A stretch of 64,000 nt of DNA, taken from Deltaproteobacteria bacterium HGW-Deltaproteobacteria-14 (GTDB taxonomy: Bacteria; Myxococcota_A; UBA9042; PHBI01). Within the stretch, counting starts at the first letter, position 1. Each line of letters starts with the position of its first letter. Where the stretch lies: NCBI GenBank assembly GCA_002841945.1, contig PHBI01000011.1, positions 1 through 64,000 on the forward strand, written 5' to 3'. Under the pieces are notes generated by a model. That model was not told the origin of the DNA. It did no database searches and was given only the letters and a program-made list of their open reading frames with translations. Made by a program: the position numbers and the translations under genes. Shown one piece after another: positions 38,258 to 49,260 of this stretch.

Positions 38258-39025
38258 TCAAAAAGAGATCGTCAGGCCGTCCTCGGCGAACGCGAGGTCG
38301 ACGTGGTCGGGAGCGGCGCGGCGCAGCTCGGGGACGCTGGCGCGCATCTCGGCGTTCAGGTGGGTCAGCAGGATCCGCTTGGCGTGGACGTCCTCGAAGT
38401 GCGCGAGCCAGTCGCTCCAGGTGCAGTGGCGTCCGGCCGGGTGGTCGAGCGCCGTACACTCGGCGACCAGCAGGTCGGCGCCCTCCGCGGCGGCGACGAG
38501 CCCGGGGCAGAACTCGGTGTCGCCGCTGAAGGCGATCACGGTCCCGTCTCGGGCGGTCACGCGCAGGCAGAGGGGCTGGTCGGGCGGGTCCATGTGCTGC
38601 GCCGCGAAGCCCTTCACCCGGGCGCCCAGGAACACGGTCTCGTCCCCGGGGAAGAGCTCCGTGTAGCGCATGACGTAGGGCGACTCGCGCTGGCTCAGCC
38701 GCGGGTACGCCATCTCGAACAGCCCCTCGATGCGCGAGGCCAGCAGCGTCGGGCCGACGACGCGGAGCGGCTCGGTGCGGACCTCGTTGTAGAGGCTGTT
38801 GATCATGAGGTGGGGGAAGCCGCCGATGTGGTCGCCGTGGAGGTGGGTGACGAGGACCCCGCCGAGCTCGAGGGGGCCTCGGCCGGCGCGGCGCAGCGCG
38901 CTCAGGGCGGTCGACCCGAAGTCGACCATCAGCGGCCGATCGGCGACCCCGTCGAGCCAGTAGCACGAGTGGAAGCACCCCGCCGAGTTGAACGCGTCCG
39001 AGGAGCCGATGACCGTCAGCTTCAT
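38258..39025 (-). CDS. MBL-fold hydrolase (RNase Z-like superfamily)
   Basis: VTHLHGDHIGGFPHL, AFSGDTEFCPGLVAAAEGADLLVAECTA, LTHLNAEM. Confidence 0.85.
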   Translation of the reverse strand: MKLTVIGSSDAFNSAGCFHSCYWLDGVADRPLMVDFGSTALSALRRAGRGPLELGGVLVTHLHGDHIGGFPHLMINSLYNEVRTEPLRVVGPTLLASRIEGLFEMAYPRLSQRESPYVMRYTELFPGDETVFLGARVKGFAAQHMDPPDQPLCLRVTARDGTVIAFSGDTEFCPGLVAAAEGADLLVAECTALDHPAGRHCTWSDWLAHFEDVHAKRILLTHLNAEMRASVPELRRAAPDHVDLAFAEDGLTISF

Positions 39026-39127
39026 GGGTTGGACCTTAGCAGAGATCGCCCGGGCGACCACGCCCGACGTGAAACCTCTCCCGCACCGGGTTATCCTGCG
39101 CCGTCCGACGTGGCGAGGAGATGGGGA

Positions 39128-40318
39128 ATGAACGGTTCGACTCACGGGCCGCTCGCGGGGGACGCCGACCTCGAGCGCGCCCTGGCGGTGCTGGACTGGT
39201 CCTTCGGCGGCCGCCTGACGTGGGGCGCGGCCAACTGGCTTGGCAGCATGGGACACGAGACGGCGCGCGTCCTGCGCGACGCCGGCGGGGTGGTGCAGGC
39301 GGTCCTGTGCCTCCTCCCGATGGGCCAGTGGTTCGGTGGCCGACGGGTGGCGACCGGCGGCATCGCCGGGGTCGGGACCGCCCCCGAGGCCCGCGGCCAA
39401 GGGGCGAGCAGGGCGCTGCTCCTGCGCGTGCTGCGAGATCTGCGCGCCGACGGCGTCCCGCTGTCGACGCTCTATCCGGCGAGCTTCGAGCTCTATCGGC
39501 GCAACGGCTTCGAGACCGCGGGGTCGATGTTTCGCTACGCTGTTGCGGCGCGGGATATTGATGTCCGTGATCGCGAGCTCGCGGTGCGAGAGCTTAGCGA
39601 GAGCGATAGCGATGCGGTTGTTGCGTTGCACAAAGAGGTCGCCGCCGAGGCGCCGGGCAACCTCGATCGCGGGCCCCAGCTCTGGAGCCGGGTGCGCGCT
39701 CGACGCGGGGTGCCGGCGACGGGGTTCGGCGTCTGGGCGGGCGGGGCGCTGGAGGGCTACGTCTTCATCCTCCAGGCGGCCGCGAGAGAGCCCGGGCGGC
39801 ACCCCTACGATCTCGAGCTGACGGACGTCGCGGCGCGGACCGGGCGGGCCTGGAGGCGCATCCTGACGTTGCTGCGCGACCACGGGTCGCTCGGGGCGAC
39901 GGTGCGCTGGGCGGGCGCTCTGGTCGACCCGATGGCGCAGCTGTTGGCCGAGGAGGTCTACACGGTCGAGGTGTCGACCCCGTGGATGCTGCGCCTGGTG
40001 GACGTGGATCGCGCCCTCGAGGCGCGTGGCTGGTCGGTCTCGTCGCCGCACGAGCTGCACCTCGACGTCGCGGACGCGGCGCTGCCGGAGAACGCCGGCC
40101 GGCGCGTGCTGTCGGTCAGGCACGGGGAGGTGACCGTCCGCCCCGGCGGTGATGGGGCGCTGAGCCTGGACGTCCGCGCGCTCGCGAAGCTCTACTCCGG
40201 GTTCAGCTCGGCGACCGCGCTCACCCGCGTCGGTCAGGCGACCGGGCCACCCGAGGCGATCGCGACGGCGGACGCGGTGTTTCGGGGTGCGCATCCCTGG
40301 ATGCCGGACATGTTCTAG
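39128..40318 (+). CDS. Eis-like GNAT acetyltransferase
   Basis: TGGIAGVGTAPEARGQGASRALLLRVLRDLRADGVPLSTLYPASFELYRRNGFE, plus long C-terminal extension typical of Eis-type proteins. Confidence 0.8.
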   Translation: MNGSTHGPLAGDADLERALAVLDWSFGGRLTWGAANWLGSMGHETARVLRDAGGVVQAVLCLLPMGQWFGGRRVATGGIAGVGTAPEARGQGASRALLLRVLRDLRADGVPLSTLYPASFELYRRNGFETAGSMFRYAVAARDIDVRDRELAVRELSESDSDAVVALHKEVAAEAPGNLDRGPQLWSRVRARRGVPATGFGVWAGGALEGYVFILQAAAREPGRHPYDLELTDVAARTGRAWRRILTLLRDHGSLGATVRWAGALVDPMAQLLAEEVYTVEVSTPWMLRLVDVDRALEARGWSVSSPHELHLDVADAALPENAGRRVLSVRHGEVTVRPGGDGALSLDVRALAKLYSGFSSATALTRVGQATGPPEAIATADAVFRGAHPWMPDMF

Positions 40319-40358
40319 CTAGCTAGCAGGGCCACCGCCCCTCGTGCGACCCTTTCGG

Positions 40359-40451
40359 GACCTGAAACTTGGTCGCGCTGGGGCGCCAGCGCACCGTCAA
40401 CATCGTTGACGAAGCGCCACACACCAGACCGCGCGTACCAAGTTTCAGGTC
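40359..40451. repeat. 93-bp element: 15-bp perfect terminal inverted repeats enclosing two hairpins
   Basis: GACCTGAAACTTGGT (40359-40373) / ACCAAGTTTCAGGTC (40437-40451). Inner hairpins GCGCTGG-GGCG-CCAGCGC (40375-40392) and CGTCAAC-ATC-GTTGACG (40395-40411). Confidence 0.75.
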
Positions 40452-40651
40452 AGCGGACTGCGGGGACAGGCACGCGCGCGTGCTCCCCCGCGCTGCTGAG
40501 GATGACTGCCCCGGCGGCTCCGCCGCCTCCGCCCCGCTTCAGCTCGGTCCCCGCCGCCCGGGTCGCTCGCGATCGCCGACCCGGTGCGGCTTCCTCGACC
40601 GGGCGGAGCGTGCTATAGCCGAGGCCGGTTCCCAACGCCCGCGAGGCTCAC

Positions 40652-41704
40652 ATGGCCGAAAGAGACTTCCCCCACGACGATCTCCCAGGGCCGCAGGAGA
40701 TCATCGCGATGCTCAAGAAGAACCGACGCTTCATCCTCGCCGGCCTGGGCCTCCTCGCCGTCGTCGTGATCGCGTTCGGCTCGTACTTTCAGGTCGAGCC
40801 CGAGGAGGAGGCGGTCGTGCTCCGGTTCGGGGCGCCGCTCACCGAGAACTACGGGCCGGGGCTGCACTTCAAGATCCCGTTCGTCGATGAGGTGCACACG
40901 GTCGCGGTCGAGCGCCAGCACCGCCTCGAGTTCGGCTTCCGCTCGGACCCCGGCAAGGACAGCGACGTCGTCGAGCGAGGCTACGAGGGTGAGTCGCTGA
41001 TGCTCACCGGCGACCTCCAGCTCATCCACGTCCGCTGGTCGCTCATCTACAAGATCGACGACATCCGGATCTGGCTGTTCGAGGTCAAGGAGCAGGAAGA
41101 GACGATCCGCGACATCTCCAAGGCGATCATGCGGCAGCTGGTGGGCGACTACTCGCTGCACGAGCTCCTGACCGTGAAGCTCCGCGAGCTGCAGGAGCTG
41201 GCGCGCGACGAGACCCAGGCTGCGCTGCGAGACAAGGTGCCGACCGGGGTCGTCGTGACCGAGCTGTCCATCCGCAACACCGACGTCCCGGACAAGGCGC
41301 GCGAGGCGTTCGAGCGCTTCAACCGCACCGAACCGAGCGTCAAGGCCGAGCTCTCCCAGGCCAAGGCCGAGCTCGACCAGATCACCGGCGACGCCGAGCG
41401 CGAGAAGAAGCGCGCGGTCGGCGGGGCGCAGCAGCGCTACGCCGAGGTCGTCCGCAACGCCGAGGGCGAGGCGGGGGCGTTCCTGTCGCAGTGGGAGGAG
41501 TACCGCGAGGCCAAGGCCATCACCCGGCAGTGGCTCTACCTGCAGGCGATGACGAAGGTGTTCGACAACGCGGACCGCAAGCTGGTCATCGACGGCAACG
41601 ACGGGGGCGGGGCGCTGAAGCTCCTACCGCTCGACGCCTTCCTCGGCACCCGTGCCGGTGACTCTCCGCCGGCTGCGCCGCGCGTCCAGGGAGGTGCCCA
41701 GTGA
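40652..41704 (+). CDS. hflK: HflK-like SPFH-domain membrane protein
   Basis: N-terminal TM segment then YFQVEPEEEAVVLRFGAPLTENYGPGLHFKIPF; KAREAFERFNRTEPS. Confidence 0.8.
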   Translation: MAERDFPHDDLPGPQEIIAMLKKNRRFILAGLGLLAVVVIAFGSYFQVEPEEEAVVLRFGAPLTENYGPGLHFKIPFVDEVHTVAVERQHRLEFGFRSDPGKDSDVVERGYEGESLMLTGDLQLIHVRWSLIYKIDDIRIWLFEVKEQEETIRDISKAIMRQLVGDYSLHELLTVKLRELQELARDETQAALRDKVPTGVVVTELSIRNTDVPDKAREAFERFNRTEPSVKAELSQAKAELDQITGDAEREKKRAVGGAQQRYAEVVRNAEGEAGAFLSQWEEYREAKAITRQWLYLQAMTKVFDNADRKLVIDGNDGGGALKLLPLDAFLGTRAGDSPPAAPRVQGGAQ

Positions 41705-43023
41705 AGTGGAAACTCGCCATCGCCGCGGTCCTCGTCATCCTCGTTGGGCTCGTCGCCGTCGACGGCGTCTTCATCGTCAAGCCCGACCAGTTCGCCATCG
41801 TCACCGAGTTCGGTGATCCGGTGAACGTCATCGTCGAGGAGGTCTGTGCCGACCTCGGCGAGAACCGCAGCAAGCAGATGGACGACATCGCCGAGGGGGT
41901 CTGCAAGGAGACCACCATGCGCCCCAAGCCGGGGCTCTACTTCAAGATGCCGCTGACCCAGGACGTGCGCTTCATCGACGCCCGGGTGCAGGGTTGGTAC
42001 GACGACGCGCGCGACACCAAGACGGTCGAGCTGCGCACCATCGACTTCAAGGCGTTCGCGCGCTGGCGCGTCATCGACCCGCTGCGGTTCTACACCGCGG
42101 CGCGGACGGTGGACCGCGTGATGGCCGGCATGGACAGCATCGTCACCGCGCGCATCCAGTCGGTGATCCGCGAGCACAAGCTCGCGTCGATCGTGCGTGA
42201 CCGCGGTCGTAAGTTCGTAGAGCGCGCTGAGCTCGACCTGCGCGAGCTCATCACCGAGCACAAGGAGTGCCGCCCCGAGGACAACGACGCCATCCAGAAG
42301 GTCCTCAAGGAGGCCGAGGAGGCGACCAAGGGGCGCGATCGTCGCGGGGCCGACGACGTGCCGGCGCTGCGCTCGGAGATCGTCGACGGGATCCGTATCG
42401 CCGCGACCGAGCAGCTCGAGAAGGAGTTCGGGATCACCATCCTCGACCTCCACTTCATGGAGCTGAACTACTCCCAGAGCATCTACCCCGCGATGGTCGA
42501 GGCCATCGCCAAGGACCGCGAGCGCGACATCGCCTCCTACCGCAAGATCGGCCAGGTCTGCCGCGGCTCGATCGACCAGGCGAAGCTGCGCCTCAAGGGC
42601 GAGATCGACGGCGAGAAGGACAAGGAGGTGCGGCGCATCCTCGGCGACGCCCAGGCCGAGGCCATCCGCATCAAGCGCGAGGCCTTCGGGACCGACCCCG
42701 ACTTCTTCCGCTTCATCAAGACCCTCGAGGTCTACGAGAACAGCCTCGGGGGCAAGACCAGCCTGGTGCTGTCGACCTCGAGCCCGCTCTTCGCGCTGAT
42801 GAACGACAAGACGCTCATGGAGTCGGTCGCGCCGTCGTCGGGGCCGCCGCCGACCTTCGCCCCGCGGCGCGCGCTGCCGGGGATGCAGCCGAACGAGGCG
42901 CCGACGCCCACACCGACGCCCAGGCCGTCGCCGACCCCCGAGGCGACGCCGACGCCCACGCCGTCGCCGACCCCCGCGCCGACGCCGACGCCGACCCCCG
43001 ACCCCGCACCCACGACCCCGTGA
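41701..43023 (+). CDS. hflC: HflC-like SPFH-domain membrane protein with Pro/Thr-rich tail
   Basis: GVFIVKPDQFAIVTEFGDPV..., KPGLYFKMPLTQDVRFIDARVQGW; ends in PTPTPTPRPSPTPEATPTPTPSPTP. ATGA overlap with hflK. Confidence 0.8.
   Translation: MKWKLAIAAVLVILVGLVAVDGVFIVKPDQFAIVTEFGDPVNVIVEEVCADLGENRSKQMDDIAEGVCKETTMRPKPGLYFKMPLTQDVRFIDARVQGWYDDARDTKTVELRTIDFKAFARWRVIDPLRFYTAARTVDRVMAGMDSIVTARIQSVIREHKLASIVRDRGRKFVERAELDLRELITEHKECRPEDNDAIQKVLKEAEEATKGRDRRGADDVPALRSEIVDGIRIAATEQLEKEFGITILDLHFMELNYSQSIYPAMVEAIAKDRERDIASYRKIGQVCRGSIDQAKLRLKGEIDGEKDKEVRRILGDAQAEAIRIKREAFGTDPDFFRFIKTLEVYENSLGGKTSLVLSTSSPLFALMNDKTLMESVAPSSGPPPTFAPRRALPGMQPNEAPTPTPTPRPSPTPEATPTPTPSPTPAPTPTPTPDPAPTTP
42896..43020 (+). 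repeat. Low-complexity Pro/Thr-coding repeat at the end of hflC
   Basis: Repeated ccgacgccgacg/ccgtcgccgacc units. Confidence 0.85.
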
Positions 43024-43418
43024 ACGGCCGGGGCTTCGTCCGCGTCACCGCCGCCATCTTGCGCCGCCCCGACGGGGCCGTGCTCGTCGCGCGCCGCGCC
43101 CCCGGCCGGCGCCTGGCGGGCCAGTGGGAGTTCCCGGGAGGCAAGATCGAGCCCGGCGAGACCCCCGAGGCGTGTCTCGCGCGGGAGCTCGACGAGGAGC
43201 TCGGCATCACCGTCACCGTGGGGCAGCACGTCGCGACCAGTCACCACGACGACGGCGAGCTCGCCGTCGAGCTCATGGCCTACGAGTGCCGGCTCGTGTC
43301 CGGCGAGCTCGAGCTCGTCGACCACGACGCCGTGGCGTGGGTCGCGCCGGCCCGGCTCCGCGACTACGCGCTGGCGGTCGCCGACGTGCCGATCGCCGAG
43401 GCGCTCTCGCGCTCATAG
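43020..43418 (+). CDS. mutT: MutT-type NUDIX (8-oxo-dGTP diphosphatase)
   Basis: WEFPGGKIEPGETPEACLARELDEELGI. GTG start overlaps the hflC stop. Confidence 0.88.
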   Translation: MNGRGFVRVTAAILRRPDGAVLVARRAPGRRLAGQWEFPGGKIEPGETPEACLARELDEELGITVTVGQHVATSHHDDGELAVELMAYECRLVSGELELVDHDAVAWVAPARLRDYALAVADVPIAEALSRS

Positions 43419-44387
43419 CCGCTCGGTGACGACGCGCACCTCGCGCACGCGCTGGGGCGTGCGGTACCAGACGAGGAGCTGCCCCTCCTCGTAGCGGACG
43501 GCGAAGGCGGTGATGGCGCCGCTCGCGGCGAAGCGGCGCAGGACGCGCCGCGCCTCGCGCTCCAGCGCCGGGCCGTTGGCGTCATCGGCCAGCACGCCAG
43601 CGACGATGTCCGCCGTCAGCGCGTGGATGGCGCGCGCGATGGGGTCGGGCTGGTCGTCGTCGTCGCCGCCATGGTCGGGCGCGGCGGCGCTGACCCGGGG
43701 CGGCGTGGCGTCGAGCCCGACCAGTCTTCGCGGGCCGCGTGGCACGAGGAGGCCGATCCCGCCTGCGCCCGCGAGGGTCCCGAGGGCCTCGGTGGGCGCT
43801 CGCTCCTCGAGGCTCACCAGGGCGCCAAGCGCCCCGGTCGTCCCCATCGCGAGCGCGCCGACCACCGCGCTGGCCGGGACGCGGTCGGCGCGCGCGCGTC
43901 CCGGCGCGAGGGCGCGGACGGACGGGGCGACGACCCACACGGCGCTGCGGTCCCCGCTGAGGGCGTCGCGGTGGGCGGCTATCCCCGCGGCGTCGGTCGC
44001 CGGCGCGTCGAGCCACAGGCTCACGCCGCTCGCGTGGTCCGGGGCGTCGTCGCCGTCGCGCCACGCCTCGAAGGCGGCGACCAGCGCCCGCTGTCCGCTC
44101 AACCCCGTCAGCCCGGGCGCGACCAGGCAGGTGGCGCCGTCCTCGAGCAGGGCGGTCGCTGCTGCGGCGATCGCCACCGGATCGTCGAAGCCGGGGACCG
44201 GCGCGAGCGCGACGCGGCCGACGCCGCCCATGAAGGCCGCCGCCGCCGCGTGGCCCGCGAGGTAGGGGGCGTCCGCGAGAGCGCCGGCGTGGCGCTCGAA
44301 GTCCTGAAGGCGCGTCGCGCGGAACAGCGGGCCGGGGAGCGGGCGCGGGGTGGCGCCGATGACGCCGAGGGTCGGGGGTGGCCTCAC
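43413..44387 (-). CDS. Hypothetical protein, possible contractile tail-sheath-like
   Basis: SGDRSAVWVVAPSVRAL...ADRVPASAVVGALAMGTTGALGALVSLEERA...GIGLLVPRGPRRLVGLDA, C-term SGAITAFAVRYEEGQLLVWYRTPQRVREVRVVTERL resemble sheath subtilisin-like/C-terminal regions. GTG start. Confidence 0.45.
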   Translation of the reverse strand: MRPPPTLGVIGATPRPLPGPLFRATRLQDFERHAGALADAPYLAGHAAAAAFMGGVGRVALAPVPGFDDPVAIAAAATALLEDGATCLVAPGLTGLSGQRALVAAFEAWRDGDDAPDHASGVSLWLDAPATDAAGIAAHRDALSGDRSAVWVVAPSVRALAPGRARADRVPASAVVGALAMGTTGALGALVSLEERAPTEALGTLAGAGGIGLLVPRGPRRLVGLDATPPRVSAAAPDHGGDDDDQPDPIARAIHALTADIVAGVLADDANGPALEREARRVLRRFAASGAITAFAVRYEEGQLLVWYRTPQRVREVRVVTERL

Positions 44388-44442
44388 GGGGTCCTCCCGC
44401 GATGCGGTGTGGTACGCGTGGTTCTCGGCGGGTCGCTTGAAT

Positions 44443-45183
44443 TCATGGCAGATCCAGCATCTCGCGAACACGAGAGAACGCATCCGTCCAGGCGCCAGCG
44501 CGGTCGCGCACGACGAGCACGCGCTCGTCAGCCGCGGTCGCGGTCGCGCGCGCGACGGCGTAGATGATGTAGCGGGGCGGCTTGTCGGGGGTCGGCAAGA
44601 CGGTGGTGGCCCCCACGAGGGCGAGGCCGGCCGCGGCGAAGGCGCGCTCGCAGCGCGGGCGCGAGGCGCCGTCCATGAGGAGGCTCGCCACGCCGTCCGT
44701 CTCCAGCCAGCGGGCGGCGGCGGTGGCGTAGGCCTCGATCCCGCCGCGGAGCTCGAAGCGGCCGCCGGCGCGCTGGGGGTCCTTGGGGAGGGGGCCGGAG
44801 CCGAGCGGCATGAACGGCGGGCTCCCGGTGATGAGGTCGAAGCGCGCGTCTCCGAGGAGCTCCGGGTCGCGGATGTCCCCGAGGACGGCGGTTGCGCGCC
44901 TGGCGAGGTCGCTCTCGGCCAGGTTGCGGGTCAGCAGCGCGTGAGAGATCGCCTGGGCCTCGACCGCGTGCGCGCGCGCGTCCGCGGGCAGGGTCCCGAG
45001 GGTCATGAGCGTCACCGAGCCGTGGCCGGCGCCGAGATCGAGGTAGCGGCGGGCGGCGGGGTGCGCGGTGACGCCACCCCAGGCGCACAGCACGTCATCG
45101 GTCGCGGTGCGGTGGCCGCGCGCGCGCTGATGGAGGTGGTAGCGGCGCGTCAGTTGCACGCGCTCGAGCGGATCGTCGTCCAT
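44443..45183 (-). CDS. TrmN6-like SAM-dependent methyltransferase
   Basis: YLDLGAGHGSVTLMTL, DLITGSPPFMP. Confidence 0.8.
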   Translation of the reverse strand: MDDDPLERVQLTRRYHLHQRARGHRTATDDVLCAWGGVTAHPAARRYLDLGAGHGSVTLMTLGTLPADARAHAVEAQAISHALLTRNLAESDLARRATAVLGDIRDPELLGDARFDLITGSPPFMPLGSGPLPKDPQRAGGRFELRGGIEAYATAAARWLETDGVASLLMDGASRPRCERAFAAAGLALVGATTVLPTPDKPPRYIIYAVARATATAADERVLVVRDRAGAWTDAFSRVREMLDLP

Positions 45184-45238
45184 GGCGGGGGCACACGGGG
45201 CGCGTCGGGGGCCGGGTCGGCCCCCGACACGGCCGAAT

Positions 45239-45976
45239 CTAGGGCTTGTTCGCGAGGTGCAGGCGGACCTTCACGCTGTTGATCGTCGGCGCGACGTTGG
45301 TCGCCTCGGGCGCGCCTCCGACGCCGAAGTCGGCGCGGGCGAGGCCCTTGTACTCACCTTCGATCACGATGCTCCCGTCCTCCTTGGTCTCGACGACCTT
45401 GAAGGACACCGGGAAGGCCTTCTCGATGCCGTGGAGGTTCAAGGTCGCCGTCGCGTCGTAGGTGTCCGCGTCGGCCGCGGCCTTCACGCCGTTGACGGTG
45501 AGCGTCGCCTTGGCGAACTTCTCGATGTCGAAGAAGTCGCCCGACTTGACGTGGTTGTTTCGCTTCTCGTTGCCCGTGTCGAGGGTCGACAGATCGATCT
45601 CGACCACCGCCATGGCGGCCTCGGGCTTGGTCAGGTCGATGTTCGCCTGGGTGACCTCGACCCCGCTGAAGCTGCCGTGGACCATCTCCTTCGCGGGGTC
45701 ATGGTGATCGACGTCGAAGGCGATGGAGTTCTCGGGGGCGACGGGCTCGGCCGGCTCGGGGACCGCTGCGGTCGCGGTGTCGGGCTCGGGGGCCGTCGCG
45801 GTGTCGGCTTCGGGCTCGGGGGTGGTGTCGGCCTCGGGAGCCGCCACCGTCGCGGTGTCGGCGGCCGGTGCCGGCTGCTCGGTGTCGGCCTCGGTCGTCT
45901 TCTTACCGCAGCCGGCGCCCGTGAGGGCGAGGGTTCCGGCGGCGAGGAGCGGCAGCATCCAAGTGGTCAGGCGCAT
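45239..45976 (-). CDS. YceI-domain lipoprotein
   Basis: Lipobox TGAGC, Asp/Thr/Pro linker, IAFDVDHHDPAKEMVHGSFSGVEV...VEIDLSTLDTGNEKRNNHVKSGDFFDIEKFAKATLTV. Confidence 0.8.
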   Translation of the reverse strand: MRLTTWMLPLLAAGTLALTGAGCGKKTTEADTEQPAPAADTATVAAPEADTTPEPEADTATAPEPDTATAAVPEPAEPVAPENSIAFDVDHHDPAKEMVHGSFSGVEVTQANIDLTKPEAAMAVVEIDLSTLDTGNEKRNNHVKSGDFFDIEKFAKATLTVNGVKAAADADTYDATATLNLHGIEKAFPVSFKVVETKEDGSIVIEGEYKGLARADFGVGGAPEATNVAPTINSVKVRLHLANKP

Positions 45977-46085
45977 GGTGTTTCTCCAGATGTCGGTTCT
46001 AGTGGCGGCCGAGGCCGCAGCGATTCACGGCTTGGTCGCGGGCGTGGGCGAGAGCCCCGCAGACCGGCGCGCGAGCGCGCCGGGT

Positions 46086-47128
46086 TCAGTCCAAGGCGGG
46101 CGGCGCGAGGATGAAGCGTGCCGACACCGCGATGGTGTCCTTGTCGAAGTCCTTGGTGCCGAGCGGGGTGCGCGCGAGCGGCACCTCGAGCCGGGCCTGG
46201 ATGAGGATCGCCTCAGCGGCCTCGAGCCCGAGCTCCGCGCGCGCGGCCGCGGTCAGGCGGGTCACCGAGCCGGTGATGGGCAGGTCGAGGGTGGTCCCCA
46301 TCAGGGTGAAGGCAGCGGTGCCCTCGAAGCGGAAGCGCCCGGCGCCGTCCCGGGCGAGGCGGGTCAGGCCGCCGAAGCGCAGCCCGATCGCAGGGTGCTC
46401 GGTGACCCGCAGGTCGTCGCTGGCGTGCTTGCTCCTGAGCGCGATGCCGGTGTCGATCGACGCCGCCGGGACGGTCACCTCCCCGTGGGCGCGGGTGAGG
46501 TCGGTCGGGTCGACGGTGATCGCGCCGCTCACCGGGCCGAAGCGGGCGTCGAAGGTCTCCTCGCCGGCGGCGATCTGGGCGATGACGGTGTTCGCGTCGC
46601 CGTGGGGGGTGACGACCCAGGCGCCCGCTGGCAGATCGGGCCACGCCGCGGGGTCGGCGGTCGCCGTGGTGGTGCGGGGCAGCGCCGGTGCCGCGGGCGC
46701 GGTGGGCATGTGGGCGAGGGCCTCGGCGGGCGGCGCGCCGGAGGCGAACGCGGCGATCGGCACGACCGGGGTGGCCAGGCACAGCGCGGCGCCTAGCCAG
46801 AAGGCGACGAGCGCGAGCTTGGGCCAGGTCCGGCCGATGTGGCCGGCGCGGTGGCGGCGGGCGAGGGCGCCGGTGAGCCACGCCGCCGCGAGGGTCCCGA
46901 GGGCGACGGCGACCACCGCGCCGAGCGCGTCGAGGCCGAGCCACACCCAGCGCTCGGGGGCCACCGACCAGCCCAGGATCGGGTCCTCGAGGTAGAAGGC
47001 CCGCGCGGTGTTGGTGTAGATGTTGCCCGTCCCCTGCAGGCCATAGCGGAGCCCCGTCGCCGCCGCCGAGGCGAGCGCCAGGCCGGTCGGGAGGGCCACG
47101 TGGAGCATACGGATCGGGGTCCGCGGGG

Positions 47129-47132
<4 letters not shown>
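46086..47132 (-). CDS. Membrane-anchored YceI-like protein
   Basis: Two TM-like segments, then GEVTVPAASIDTGIALRSKHASDDLRVTEHPAIGLRFGGLTRL. GTG start overlaps the OmpA stop (GTGA). Confidence 0.7.
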
Positions 47133-49054
<1,922 letters not shown>

Positions 49055-49199
49055 CCCCTCCGTTCTCTCCTCACTACGGTAATCGGGGGGCTTGCACAAG
49101 TGATCCGCCGCTGGGGTGCGGCAGGTGCTTGGCGCTGCGCTGCATATGTTCGGCGGGCCACAGGAGCGTCGCTTGTGCACTGCACGACGAAGGGCGTGG

Positions 49200-49229
49200 T
49201 TGCCTCGGGGGAGGGTTCTTCCCTACATT
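49200..49229 (+). promoter_or_regulatory. Putative sigma-70-type promoter for the Cys-rich lipoprotein
   Basis: TTGCCT (49200-49205), 18-bp spacer, TACATT (49224-49229), upstream of ATG 49261. Confidence 0.45.
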
Positions 49230-49260
49230 GGATCGCCCCAGGGGGCCGGGCGGAGGCGAG

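Noticed and set aside
40315-40326. Triple CTAG repeat at the end of the Eis-like gene
   Set aside because: Short, and partly explained by the TAG stop. No supporting structure beyond the nearby inverted-repeat element.
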